Assembly (NCBI RefSeq): GCF_002814235.1
Contig: NZ_PHSU01000024.1
Location: 1-64,000 of the forward strand
Reading direction: 5' to 3'
DNA length: 64,000 nucleotides
Source: Pseudomonas sp. QS1027
GTDB taxonomy: Bacteria > Pseudomonadota > Gammaproteobacteria > Pseudomonadales > Pseudomonadaceae
The notes under the pieces are model-generated. The model was not told the origin of the DNA. It searched no databases and saw nothing but the letters and a program-made list of their open reading frames with translations. Positions within the stretch are counted from its first letter, which is position 1, and each line of letters begins with the position of its first letter. This document shows, piece after piece, positions 44,446 through 55,424 of the stretch. The translations under genes were made by a program, and so were the position numbers.

Positions 44446-45888
44446 ATGTTCGACTTCCACCCCCAGCTCAAGCAGCGTTTCGCCGGCTTGCGCACGGGCG
44501 CTGAATTCTTCTCGCTGCGTTACGTGCGCGAATCCGGTCAATACCTGTCGGTACGCAAGAACGTGGCGGAACCCCCGAGCCTGCGCCTCGACGAAGGCGC
44601 GATGCTGACCGTGCGGGTCAACGGCGTCGAAGCCTATGCCGCGACCAACGACCTGTCCCAGGCTGGCCTGCAAAGCGCCCTCGAACGTGCCGAAAACTAC
44701 GCCCGGTTGATGGCGCCCCACGCCCTGCTCGACCTGCGCCAGCAGGCCGTGTCCAGCGACCGCGCCGATTACCGCTCGCCCCAGCTCGACCAGCCCTTCC
44801 CCTCCCTGAGCGACTGCTACGCCTTGCTCGGCGCCGAGTCCGCCGCCGTGCCCAAGGACGAGCGGCTGGTCAACTGGGAGGTCAGCCTCGGCCTGACCCA
44901 GGTCGAGCAGATCTACCTCAACAACGCCGGCGCCGAACTGCGCCAGGCCCTGCGCTTCGTCTACCCGGGCCTGAGCGTCACCGCCTACGACGGCGCGGAC
45001 AGCCAGACCCGCACCCTCGGCCGGGAAAACTTCGGCCAGCAAGGCGGCGCCGATGTCATCGGCCGTTCCGGGCTGATCGGCGCCGGTACGCGGATCGCCG
45101 ACCAGGCCCTGCAATTGCTGCTGGCGCCCAACACCCCACAAGGCTCGCGCGACCTGCTGCTGACCCCGGACCAGATGATCCTGCAGATCCACGAATCCAT
45201 CGGCCACCCGCTGGAGCTGGACCGCATCCTCGGCGACGAACGCAATTACGCCGGCACCAGCTTCGTCAAGGCCAGCGACTTCGGCAGCCTGCAATATGGC
45301 TCGCCCCTGCTCAACGTGACCTTCGACCCGACCATCGCGCAACAACTGGCCAGCTACGGCCATGACGACGACGGCACCCCGGCCCACAAGGAATTCCTGA
45401 TTCGCGAAGGTCGCCTGCTGCGTCCACTCGGCGGCGCGCTGTCGCAGTTCCGCTCCGGCCTCGACGGCGTCGCCAACAGCCGCGCCTGCAGCTGGAACCG
45501 CGCACCCATCGACCGCATGGCCAACCTCAATATCGAACCCGGCGACCAGTCCTTCGCACAGCTGGTGGGCGGTATCGAGAAAGGCATCCTGATGTCCACC
45601 AACCGTTCCTGGTCCATCGACGACGCCCGCAACAAATTCCAGTTCGGTTGCGAATGGGGCCAGTTGATCGAGAACGGCGAGTTCAAGGGCGTGGTGAAAA
45701 ATCCCAACTACCGGGCGATTTCCGCACAGTTCTGGCGCAATCTCAGCGCCGTCGGCAACACCGAGACCTTCCAGGTACTGGGTACGCCGAATTGCGGCAA
45801 GGGCGAACCGAACCAGGTGATCCGGGTCGGGCACGCCTCGCCCGCCTGTGTCTTCAGCAATGTCGATGTGTTTGGAGGGGATGCCTGA
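44446..45888 (+). CDS. TldD-family metalloprotease
   Basis: A 480-residue TldD-type protein with the HExxxH zinc motif in LQIHESIGHPLELDRIL and a following Gly-rich region. TldD/TldE pairs act on peptides in the cytoplasm (for example maturation of microcins or antitoxin turnover). It starts at 44446 with GGGAGG upstream and overlaps the next gene by TGATG, so the two should form one heterodimeric protease. The housekeeping tldD and pmbA genes are usually unlinked, so this linked pair is probably a second set. Confidence 0.85.
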   Translation: MFDFHPQLKQRFAGLRTGAEFFSLRYVRESGQYLSVRKNVAEPPSLRLDEGAMLTVRVNGVEAYAATNDLSQAGLQSALERAENYARLMAPHALLDLRQQAVSSDRADYRSPQLDQPFPSLSDCYALLGAESAAVPKDERLVNWEVSLGLTQVEQIYLNNAGAELRQALRFVYPGLSVTAYDGADSQTRTLGRENFGQQGGADVIGRSGLIGAGTRIADQALQLLLAPNTPQGSRDLLLTPDQMILQIHESIGHPLELDRILGDERNYAGTSFVKASDFGSLQYGSPLLNVTFDPTIAQQLASYGHDDDGTPAHKEFLIREGRLLRPLGGALSQFRSGLDGVANSRACSWNRAPIDRMANLNIEPGDQSFAQLVGGIEKGILMSTNRSWSIDDARNKFQFGCEWGQLIENGEFKGVVKNPNYRAISAQFWRNLSAVGNTETFQVLGTPNCGKGEPNQVIRVGHASPACVFSNVDVFGGDA

Positions 45889-47225
45889 TGAGTACTTCAC
45901 TGAGTCAGGCCGAACACTTCCGCGCCCTGGTCGACGGTTTGCAGGAACAACTGCACGCCACGGAACGCTTTACCCTGGGTTATGCCGCCGAAGCGTCGGA
46001 CTTTATCCGCTTCAATCACGGTCGGGTGCGCCAGGCCGGGCAGGTGCAACAGGCCAGCTTGAGCTTCAAGCTGATCGACGACGGGCGCCATGCCGACTTG
46101 CAGATCACCCTCTCCGGTGAACGGGCAGCGGACCGTCAGCGCCTGGCGGACGGCCTGCAACAACTGCGCGAAATCCTTCCGCTGTTACCGGCGGACCCGT
46201 ACCTGCTGCTCAACCACAACGCCTGGCAAAGCCAGAACGTGCAGAGCCATGCGTTGCCGGACACGGCTCGGGTACTGGAAGAAATCAGCCAGGCCTCGGT
46301 CGGCCTGGACCTGGTCGGGTTCTACGCCGCCGGCCCCATCAGCCGGGGTTTTGCCAGTTCCGACGGGGCCTTCGGCTGGCACCAGGCCAATAGTTTCAAC
46401 TTCGACTGGAGCCTGTTCCACGAAAACGGCCAGGCGGTGAAAGCCAGCTACGCCGGCCATGACTGGAACAGCGACGGCTTCGCCCGGCGCTTCCAGCAGG
46501 CCCGTGAACAGCTCGAGTTTCTCGGCCGACCGTTGCGCACCCTGGCGCCGGGCGCCTATCGCGCCTACCTGGCTCCGGCGGCGCTGGAAGAAGTCATGGG
46601 CATGCTCAGTTGGGGCGGTTTCTCGGCCCAGGCCATCGGCAGCAAGCACAGCCCCTTGCAGAAGCTCTACGCCGGCGAAGCCAGCTTCAGTCCCAGCGTC
46701 TGGCTCAGCGAGCAGATCAGTGGTTCGTTGAGCCCGGCGTTTTCCAACGAAGGGTATCCGCGTGGCGATGTGTCGTTGGTGGCCGCGGGTGCGGCTGATC
46801 AACAATTGATCAACTCGCGCAGTGCCGCCGAATATGGTTTGACCACCAACGGCGCCAGCGGCGGCGAGTATCCCGGGGCCTTGCAGATGCGTGCCGGGCA
46901 GCTGGCCCAGGCCGATATCCTCAAGCAACTGGGCACCGGCTTGTACATCAGCAACCTGTGGTACCTGAACTACTCGGACCAACCGGCGGCGCGGATGACC
47001 GGCATGACCCGCTTCGCCACCTTCTGGGTGGAGAACGGCGAGATCCAGGCGCCGGTCAGCACCATGCGTTTCGATGACAGTGTCTACAGCCTGCTGGGCA
47101 GCCAGCTGGAAGCCCTGACCCAGGAACGCGAGCTGCTGCTGTCGGCCAGCACTTACGATCAGCGGCAGACCGCGTCGAACCTGCTGCCGGGGGCGCTGAT
47201 CAGCAAGTTGACCTTGACCCTGTAA
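45888..47225 (+). CDS. TldE/PmbA-like subunit
   Basis: A 445-residue partner of the TldD-like protein, same fold without the HExxxH zinc motif, as expected for TldE/PmbA. Visible segments: AEASDFIRFNHGRVRQAG, SLSFKLIDDGR, GTGLYISNLWYLNYSDQPAARMTGMTRFATF near the C-terminus. The start codon overlaps the upstream stop (TGATG). A REP pair follows. Confidence 0.83.
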   Translation: MSTSLSQAEHFRALVDGLQEQLHATERFTLGYAAEASDFIRFNHGRVRQAGQVQQASLSFKLIDDGRHADLQITLSGERAADRQRLADGLQQLREILPLLPADPYLLLNHNAWQSQNVQSHALPDTARVLEEISQASVGLDLVGFYAAGPISRGFASSDGAFGWHQANSFNFDWSLFHENGQAVKASYAGHDWNSDGFARRFQQAREQLEFLGRPLRTLAPGAYRAYLAPAALEEVMGMLSWGGFSAQAIGSKHSPLQKLYAGEASFSPSVWLSEQISGSLSPAFSNEGYPRGDVSLVAAGAADQQLINSRSAAEYGLTTNGASGGEYPGALQMRAGQLAQADILKQLGTGLYISNLWYLNYSDQPAARMTGMTRFATFWVENGEIQAPVSTMRFDDSVYSLLGSQLEALTQERELLLSASTYDQRQTASNLLPGALISKLTLTL

Positions 47226-47250
47226 CCCGGAGTCCGCTCTCGCGCCCCCC

Positions 47251-47338
47251 TGGAGGAGCCGGCTTGCTGGCGATGAACGATAACGCGGCGTACCTGATGC
47301 ACCGCGTCGCCTGAATCGCCAGCAAGCCGGCTCCTACA
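47251..47338. repeat. REP-type inverted pair
   Basis: GGAGCCGGCTTGCTGGCGAT family. The rest of the 374-base gap to the rhlA-like gene (47339-47599) shows short CATCGCATC repeats near 47350-47380 but no gene. Confidence 0.85.
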
Positions 47339-47599
47339 AGGTCCACGGCGTCCATCGCATCGCATCCATCGCATCCACAGGATCGTATCGATCCTGCTGA
47401 CCGAAACACCCGCATACCTATCCGTTCAGCCAGTTGCCCCGACACCGCCTGGCGCGCTATACATCCCCTCTGCTTTTTTCACACCCTCATAACGCCACCC
47501 TCGTACGGCAACATCCAGAAAAACCAGGCTCGACCCGCGATTTCCTCACTCAATGCCGCACCTCTTTCTCTCCCCGAAAGTGCTTTGCTGGAGCTTGAT

Positions 47600-48433
47600 A
47601 TGAATCATGGAAGCTTTGTCCTCAATAACCTCTACCGGCACTTCAACATCCATGTCGAGCGCATCGGCGACGATCCGCGACGCAAGACGGTCCTGCTGGT
47701 CAACGGCGCCCTGGCCACCACCAGTTCCTTCACCCGCACCAGCAAGTGCCTGGCCGAACACTTCAACGTGGTGCTGTTCGACCTGCCCTTCGCCGGGCGC
47801 TCGCAACCCTGCAATCCCGATCCGGGGTTGGTGACCAAGGACGATGAGGTGGAAATCCTTCTGGCCCTGGTGCAGCGCTTCGAGGTCAATCATCTGGTGT
47901 CCGCCTCCTGGGGCGGCATTTCCACCCTGCTGGCCCTCACCCGACACCCGCCGACCATCGAAAGCTCGGTGGTGATGGCCCTGGCGCCCGACCTGAACCC
48001 ACCGATGCTGGCCTACGTGCAGCGGGTCCACGAGTTGATCGCGGTGGACGACAAATCCGCCATCGGCCACCTGCTCAACGACACCGTCGGCCACTTCCTG
48101 CCGCCACGCCTCAAGGCCACCAACCACCAGCATCTGTCGTCGATGCCCAGCACCGAGTACCGCCAGGCGCGCTTTCATATCGACCAGGTCCTGCAACTGG
48201 GCGACGGCAACTACCTGCGGGCGTTGTCCGCGATCCAGAGCCCGGTGCACTTCATCAACGGCGCCAAGGACATCTACACCCCGGCCGATGGTGCGCGGGT
48301 GTTTCAGGAGTACATCCCCCGCTGCAGCTTTGCCGTCGCCGAGGACACCGGTCACCTGCTCGACCTGGAATCACGCCAGTCCGCCAATGCGGTGCATCAG
48401 GCCTTGCTGGGTTTTCTGCTCCCCCCCGGATAG
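47600..48433 (+). CDS. rhlA: RhlA-like 3-(3-hydroxyalkanoyloxy)alkanoate synthase
   Basis: A 277-residue alpha/beta hydrolase of the RhlA/PhaG family. The stretches SKCLAEHFNVVLFDLPFAG and VNHLVSASWGGISTLLAL are nearly those of P. aeruginosa RhlA, and nucleophile Ser lies in SASWGG. RhlA joins two beta-hydroxyacyl units to give HAA, the lipid of rhamnolipids. I start at 47600, with GGAG 7 bases upstream; an in-frame TTG lies five codons earlier. No rhlB or rhlC is next to it. PhaG-type transacylase is the main alternative, but similarity to RhlA is closer. Confidence 0.85.
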   Translation: MNHGSFVLNNLYRHFNIHVERIGDDPRRKTVLLVNGALATTSSFTRTSKCLAEHFNVVLFDLPFAGRSQPCNPDPGLVTKDDEVEILLALVQRFEVNHLVSASWGGISTLLALTRHPPTIESSVVMALAPDLNPPMLAYVQRVHELIAVDDKSAIGHLLNDTVGHFLPPRLKATNHQHLSSMPSTEYRQARFHIDQVLQLGDGNYLRALSAIQSPVHFINGAKDIYTPADGARVFQEYIPRCSFAVAEDTGHLLDLESRQSANAVHQALLGFLLPPG

Positions 48434-48443
48434 CACCACGCCC

Positions 48444-48533
48444 TGTAGGAGCCGGCTTGCTGGCGATGAACGATGACGCGGTGTGTCTGATAAACCGCGT
48501 TGCCTGAATCGCCAGCAAGCCGGCTCCTGCACA
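48444..48533. repeat. REP-type inverted pair
   Basis: GGAGCCGGCTTGCTGGCGAT family, arms 48444 and ending 48533, between the rhlA-like gene and the transporter gene. Confidence 0.8.
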
Positions 48534-48639
48534 GGTGGCGGGTGTGTTCAGGATCTCCGGCAACGAGCATGCGCCTACACCGTTCCTGACCGATCAGGCA
48601 TACTGCAACTACGTAGCCAGCTAACAAAAAGAGCCGCCC

Positions 48640-50070
48640 ATGCCCGACCGTGCCCCTCTCGATGCAACGACCGCTCGCTGGCTACCGTGGGTGGTGGCCA
48701 TTGCCTTCTTCATGCAGTCCCTCGACGGGACCATCCTCAACACCGCACTCCCGGCCATGGCCCTCGACCTGGCGGAAAACCCCCTGCGCATGCAGGGCGT
48801 GGTGATCGCCTACATGCTCACCGTGGCCCTGCTGATCCCGGCCTCGGGCTGGCTCTCCGACCGCTTCGGCACCAAGCACATTTTCTTCGGCGCGATCCTG
48901 TTGTTCAGCATCGGCTCCCTGCTCTGCGCCCTGTCGAGCTCGCTGAACATGCTGGTCGGCGCGCGGATCATCCAGGGCCTCGGCGGCTCCCTGATGCTGC
49001 CGGTGGGAAGGCTGGTGGTGCTGCGGGCCTACCCGCGCTCGGAGCTGGTGCGGATCATGGGCTTCATCACCATCCCCGGCCTGCTCGGCCCGTTGATCGG
49101 CCCGACCATGGGCGGCTGGATGGTGCAATACCTGACCTGGCACTGGATTTTTTTGATCAACCTGCCGGTGGGCCTGCTCGGCTGCTACGCGGTGTGGAAG
49201 TTCATCCCGGACCTGCGCGGCAGCGAGCGCACGCGCTTCGACGGCATCGGTTTCCTGCTGTTCGGCGCGGCGATGCTGCTGATCACCATCGCCATGGAGG
49301 GCCTGGGCGAGCTGCAACTGCCGCACCTGCGGGTGATGTTGCTGCTGTTCGCCGGTCTCGCCTGCCTGGCGGCGTACTGGCTGCGGGCCGGGCATATCGA
49401 TAATCCGTTGTTCGCCCCGTCGCTGTTCAAGACCCGGACCTTTGCCGTGGGCATCCTCGGCAATCTGTTCGCCCGCCTGGGCAGCGGCGCCCTGCCGTTC
49501 CTGGTGCCGCTGCTGCTGCAAGTGGCCCTGGGTTACTCGCCGTCCCAGGCCGGGATGAGCATGCTGCCCCTGGCGGCGGCGGCAATGTTCGCCAAGTCGA
49601 TTGCCCGGCCGCTGATCGAGCGCCTGGGTTATCGCATCGTGCTCACCGGCAACACCCTGGCCCTGGGCATCATGCTCGCGGTCATGGGCCTGGTCACCGA
49701 GCACACGCCTTATCCCTTGCTGCTGTGCATGCTGGCGATTGCCGGGGCGATCAACTCGCTGCAGTTCACGGCGATGAACACCGTGACCCTGATCGACCTC
49801 GACGACAAATCCGCCAGCAGCGGCAACAGCCTGCTCTCGGTGGTGGCGCAGTTGTCCCTGAGCCTCGGGGTGGCCTGTGCCGGCGCCCTGCTCGGCGGCT
49901 TTACCGCCGCGGTCGGCAACGATGGGGTGGAGACGGTGCTCGGTGCGTTCCAGCTGACCTTCCTCACCGTTGGCATCCTGGCAATGCTGGCGGCGACGAT
50001 TTTCCTGCAGCTTTCACCCCAGGACGGGCGGCGGGCCAGGGTGGTTCAGGAGCAGCATATCGAGCACTAG
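48640..50070 (+). CDS. DHA2-type MFS multidrug exporter
   Basis: A 476-residue transporter with the N-terminal motif WVVAIAFFMQSLDGTILNTALPAMA and GWLSDRFGTK, typical of EmrB/QacA-type (DHA2, 14 segments) exporters. No MFP partner (EmrA) is adjacent. It follows the rhlA-like gene with a REP pair between. Export of HAA or another amphiphile is possible but not shown. Confidence 0.88.
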   Translation: MPDRAPLDATTARWLPWVVAIAFFMQSLDGTILNTALPAMALDLAENPLRMQGVVIAYMLTVALLIPASGWLSDRFGTKHIFFGAILLFSIGSLLCALSSSLNMLVGARIIQGLGGSLMLPVGRLVVLRAYPRSELVRIMGFITIPGLLGPLIGPTMGGWMVQYLTWHWIFLINLPVGLLGCYAVWKFIPDLRGSERTRFDGIGFLLFGAAMLLITIAMEGLGELQLPHLRVMLLLFAGLACLAAYWLRAGHIDNPLFAPSLFKTRTFAVGILGNLFARLGSGALPFLVPLLLQVALGYSPSQAGMSMLPLAAAAMFAKSIARPLIERLGYRIVLTGNTLALGIMLAVMGLVTEHTPYPLLLCMLAIAGAINSLQFTAMNTVTLIDLDDKSASSGNSLLSVVAQLSLSLGVACAGALLGGFTAAVGNDGVETVLGAFQLTFLTVGILAMLAATIFLQLSPQDGRRARVVQEQHIEH

Positions 50071-50080
50071 GTGCGCCACC

Positions 50081-50168
50081 TGTAGGAGCCGGCTTGCTGG
50101 CGATGAACGATGACCCGGTGTGTCTGATAGACCACGTCGCCTGAATCGCCAGCAAGCCGGCTCCTACA
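50081..50168. repeat. REP-type inverted pair
   Basis: GGAGCCGGCTTGCTGGCGAT family, between the exporter gene and dbpA. Confidence 0.85.
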
Positions 50169-50290
50169 GTTCAAAGCTCGCGCCTGAAAAGACAGTACTG
50201 CCAGTATTTGGCTACTTTTCGTCCAGAATTTGCGGCGCCGCCAGCCGGGACTGATACACTGCGCGACATTTTGTTTTGCAGGCCAGTCCC

Positions 50291-51676
<1,386 letters not shown>

Positions 51677-51690
51677 AGAAGGACATCGTT

Positions 51691-52869
51691 GTGCCCGTTA
51701 CTGAAGTTGTGATCATCGGCGCCGGTGCTGCCGGCTTGATGTGCGCCTTTACCGCCGCCGCCCGTGGGCGCCAGGTGATGCTGATCGACCACGCCAACAA
51801 GGCCGGCAAGAAAATCCTGATGTCCGGCGGCGGCCGCTGCAATTTCACCAATATGTACAGTGAACCCGGCAACTTTCTCTCGCAGAACCCGCATTTCTGC
51901 AAGTCGGCCCTGGCCCGCTATACCCAGTGGGATTTCATCGCGATGGTGGCCAAGCACGGCGTGCCCTATCACGAGAAAAAACTCGGCCAGCTGTTCTGCG
52001 ACAACAAGTCCAGCGACATCCTCGGCATGCTCCTCGACGAGTGCGACCAGGCCGGCGTCAGCCTGCACCTGGACACCGCGATCCAGCACATCGAAAAACT
52101 GGAAAGCGGCTACCTGCTGCAAACCACCCTCGGCCAGATCACCTGTCAGTCGCTGGTGATCGCCACCGGCGGCCTGTCGATCCCGACCCTGGGCGCCAGC
52201 GGCTTCGGTTATCAGGTGGCCAGGCAGTTCGGTCACCAGGTGTTACCGACCCGCGCCGGGCTGGTGCCGTTTACCATTACCGATCAACTCAAGGCGCTCT
52301 GCACCGAGCTCTCCGGGACTTCGGTGGATTGCCTGGTGAGCTGCAACGAGCAGAGCTTCCGGGAAAATATCCTGTTCACCCACCGGGGCCTCAGCGGCCC
52401 GGCGATCCTGCAGATTTCCTCGTTCTGGAACCCCGGCGATACGCTGCACATCAACCTGCTGCCGGACCACGACGCGCTGGACTGGCTGCAACAGCAACAG
52501 GCCGAACGCCCCAACAGCGAACTGAAAACCCTGCTGGGCGAACTGTTCACCAAAAAGATGGCCAACCTGCTGGCCGACCACTGGTTCGTCTCCAAGCCGA
52601 TGAAACAGTACACCCCGGCGGAGTTGGCCGACGTCGCGCAGAAACTCGGCGACTGGCGCCTGGTGCCGGCCGGCACCGAGGGTTATCGCACCGCCGAAGT
52701 GACCCTGGGCGGCGTCGATACCCGGGAAGTGTCGTCGAAAACCATGGAATCGCTGAAAAGCCCGGGGCTGTATTTCATCGGGGAAGTCCTGGATGTCAGC
52801 GGCCACCTGGGCGGCTTCAACTTCCAGTGGGCCTGGGCCTCGGGGTACGCGGCGGCGCAATTCGCCTGA
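51691..52869 (+). CDS. YhiN/BaiN-type FAD-dependent oxidoreductase
   Basis: A 392-residue flavoprotein: VVIIGAGAAGLMCAFTAAARG at the N-terminus, AGKKILMSGGGRCNFTN, and GYRTAEVTLGGVDTREVSSKTMESL ... GEVLDVSGHLGGFNFQWAWASG at the end, typical of this family. The GTG start at 51691 has AAGAAGGA upstream. It is downstream of dbpA with a short gap and may be cotranscribed. The physiological substrate is unknown. Confidence 0.88.
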   Translation: MPVTEVVIIGAGAAGLMCAFTAAARGRQVMLIDHANKAGKKILMSGGGRCNFTNMYSEPGNFLSQNPHFCKSALARYTQWDFIAMVAKHGVPYHEKKLGQLFCDNKSSDILGMLLDECDQAGVSLHLDTAIQHIEKLESGYLLQTTLGQITCQSLVIATGGLSIPTLGASGFGYQVARQFGHQVLPTRAGLVPFTITDQLKALCTELSGTSVDCLVSCNEQSFRENILFTHRGLSGPAILQISSFWNPGDTLHINLLPDHDALDWLQQQQAERPNSELKTLLGELFTKKMANLLADHWFVSKPMKQYTPAELADVAQKLGDWRLVPAGTEGYRTAEVTLGGVDTREVSSKTMESLKSPGLYFIGEVLDVSGHLGGFNFQWAWASGYAAAQFA

Positions 52870-52986
52870 TCCTTGGGACAATCGCTGATCACGGAACAAA
52901 TTTTGCTGTAGACGATGTGGCGCCATTGCAATGCCGCCCGTCTACCCATCATTCAGATCAACCGCTTGGCAGGCTCTCTCACCTTC

Positions 52987-55179
52987 ATGGCATCCACCTC
53001 GTTCAACCAGTCCCTGCGCCGTCTCTGGGCCCTGGACAAATTCAGCTATAGCGTTCGGGTATTTATCGCCCTGACCGGCATCATGACCCTGTGCTGGTTC
53101 CAGAACGAGATGAAGCTCCTGATCCCGTTGTTCCTCGGGGTCATCGCCTGCGCCCTGGCCGAGACCGACGACAGTTGGCAAGGCCGCCTCAATGCCCTGG
53201 CGGTGACCCTGGTGTGCTTCAGTGTCGCGGCCTTCTCGGTCGAGCTGCTGTTCCCCTATCCGCTGGTGTTCGTCTGCGCCATGGCCCTGGCCGCCTTTGC
53301 CCTGACCATGCTCGGCGCCCTGGGCGAACGTTATGGCGCGATTGCCTCGGCAACCCTGATCCTCTCGGTCTACACCATGATCGGCGTCGACCAGCGCGGC
53401 GGCGAAGTCGCCAACCTCTGGCACGAACCGATGCTGCTGGTGACCGGCGCGGCCTGGTACGGCGTGCTCTCGGTGCTCTGGCAGGCGATGTTCTCCAACC
53501 AGCCGGTGCAACAGAGCCTGGCCCGGCTGTTCCGCGAACTGGGTTACTACCTCAAGCTCAAGTCCTCGCTGTTCGAACCGATCCGCCAACTCGACGTCGA
53601 AGCCCGGCGCCTGGAGCTGGCCCAGCAGAACGGCAAGGTGGTGGCGGCACTGAACAGCGCCAAGGAAATCATCCTGCACCGGGTCGGCAACGGCCGGCCG
53701 GGCTCGAAGGTCAGTCGCTACCTGAAGCTCTACTTCCTCGCCCAGGATATCCACGAGCGCGCCAGTTCCTCGCACTACCCGTACAACGCCCTGGCCGACG
53801 CGTTCTTCCACAGCGACGTGCTGTTCCGCTGCCAGCGCCTGCTGCGCGAGCAAGGCAAGGCCTGCCAGGCCCTGGCGGTGTCGATCCAGCTGCGCCAGCC
53901 GTTCGTCTACAACGCCAGCTTCGCCGAAGCCCTGGGAGACCTGCACGCCTCCCTGGAACACCTGCGCATCCAGAGCAACCCGGCCTGGCGCGGTTTGCTG
54001 CGTTCGCTGCGGGCCCTGGCCGCCAACCTCGGCACCCTCGACCGCCTGCTGAGCGACGCGAGCAACCCCGACAGCCTCGCCGACGCCACCGACAGCAGCC
54101 TGCTGGACCGTTCGCCGCGCAACTTCAAGGATGTCTGGACGCGCCTGCGCACCCAACTGACCCCGACCTCGTTGCTGTTCCGCCACGCCCTGCGCCTGCC
54201 GCTGGCGCTAAGCATCGGCTACGGCATGGTGCACCTGGTGCACCCGTCCCAGGGCTACTGGATCATCCTCACCACGCTGTTCGTCTGCCAGCCGAGCTAT
54301 GGCGCCACCCGGCGCAAACTGGGCCAGCGGATCCTCGGCACGGCCATCGGCCTGACCGCCGCCTGGGCGCTGTTCGACCTGTTCCCGAGCCCGCTGATCC
54401 AGGCCTTGTTCACCATCGCCGCCGGGGTGGTGTTCTTTATCAACCGCACCACCCGCTACACCCTGGCGACCGCCGCCATGACCCTGACGGTGCTGTTCTG
54501 CTTCAACCAGGTGGGCGACGGCTACGGCCTGTTCCTGCCGCGCCTGCTGGACACCCTGCTCGGTGCGCTGATCGCCGGCCTCGCGGTGTTCCTGTTCCTG
54601 CCGGACTGGCAGGGTCGGCGCCTGAACAAGGTGCTGGCCAACACCCTGAGCTGCAACAGCCTGTACCTGCGCCAGATCATGCGCCAGTACGCCCAGGGCA
54701 AGAGCGACGACCTCGCCTACCGACTGGCCCGACGCAACGCCCACAACGCCGATGCGGCGCTGTCGACCACCCTGGCGAACATGCTGATGGAGCCGGGGCA
54801 CTTCCGTAAGGAAGCCGACGTGGGGTTCCGCTTCCTGGTGCTCTCGCACACCTTGCTCAGCTACCTCTCGGGGCTGGGTGCGCACCGCGATAACCAACTG
54901 CCGGAAGCGGTGCGCGATCATCTGCTCGAGGGTGTCGGTGCGACGCTGGCGGCGAGTATCGAAGAAGTCGCGGTGGGCCTGGCGAACAAGACGCCCATCG
55001 CCATTCAGAGCGATGCCGAGGAAGCCCTGGCCAATGAGCTGGAACAGATGCCGGACGAGATCGACGAGATCCAGCGGCTGGTGCAGACCCAACTGGCGTT
55101 GATCTGCCGCCAGCTAGGACCGTTGCGTACTTTGGCGGCGCACCTGATCAAGGATCCGGAAGAAAACGCAGAATCCTGA
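52987..55179 (+). CDS. yccS: YccS-like inner-membrane protein
   Basis: A 730-residue protein with two blocks of hydrophobic segments (residues ~20-170 and ~395-540) separated and followed by soluble helical domains, as in YccS/YhfK of the FUSC efflux-like superfamily. The segment HLVHPSQGYWIILTTLFVCQPSYGATRRKLGQRI is typical. I start at 52987, consistent with the family N-terminus. Function in pseudomonads is not established. Confidence 0.88.
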   Translation: MASTSFNQSLRRLWALDKFSYSVRVFIALTGIMTLCWFQNEMKLLIPLFLGVIACALAETDDSWQGRLNALAVTLVCFSVAAFSVELLFPYPLVFVCAMALAAFALTMLGALGERYGAIASATLILSVYTMIGVDQRGGEVANLWHEPMLLVTGAAWYGVLSVLWQAMFSNQPVQQSLARLFRELGYYLKLKSSLFEPIRQLDVEARRLELAQQNGKVVAALNSAKEIILHRVGNGRPGSKVSRYLKLYFLAQDIHERASSSHYPYNALADAFFHSDVLFRCQRLLREQGKACQALAVSIQLRQPFVYNASFAEALGDLHASLEHLRIQSNPAWRGLLRSLRALAANLGTLDRLLSDASNPDSLADATDSSLLDRSPRNFKDVWTRLRTQLTPTSLLFRHALRLPLALSIGYGMVHLVHPSQGYWIILTTLFVCQPSYGATRRKLGQRILGTAIGLTAAWALFDLFPSPLIQALFTIAAGVVFFINRTTRYTLATAAMTLTVLFCFNQVGDGYGLFLPRLLDTLLGALIAGLAVFLFLPDWQGRRLNKVLANTLSCNSLYLRQIMRQYAQGKSDDLAYRLARRNAHNADAALSTTLANMLMEPGHFRKEADVGFRFLVLSHTLLSYLSGLGAHRDNQLPEAVRDHLLEGVGATLAASIEEVAVGLANKTPIAIQSDAEEALANELEQMPDEIDEIQRLVQTQLALICRQLGPLRTLAAHLIKDPEENAES

Positions 55180-55198
55180 AAACGCCACGCTCCCCCCT

Positions 55199-55270
55199 GT
55201 AGGAGCCGGCTTGCTGGCGATGAGGCCTTCAAGACCGCCAAAAGCTTCGCTGGCAAGCCAGGCTCCTACA
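55199..55270. repeat. REP-type inverted pair and half copy
   Basis: GGAGCCGGCTTGCTGGCGAT family, arms 55199 and ending 55270; a third, half copy lies at 55381-55408 just before the binding-protein stop. The gap holds no gene. Confidence 0.8.
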
Positions 55271-55424
55271 GACCGCACCGGACACAGATTTCGCGTACGA
55301 CAAAACCCGCAGGAGCAGGGCTTGTCGGGTCGCCGCACCGCCGCGAACAGGCCCTTGAGCCTTGCATCGCCCTTGCGGCCGCCATCGCCAGCAAGCCGGC
55401 TCCCACAGGGTTTCGCGAGGGTCG

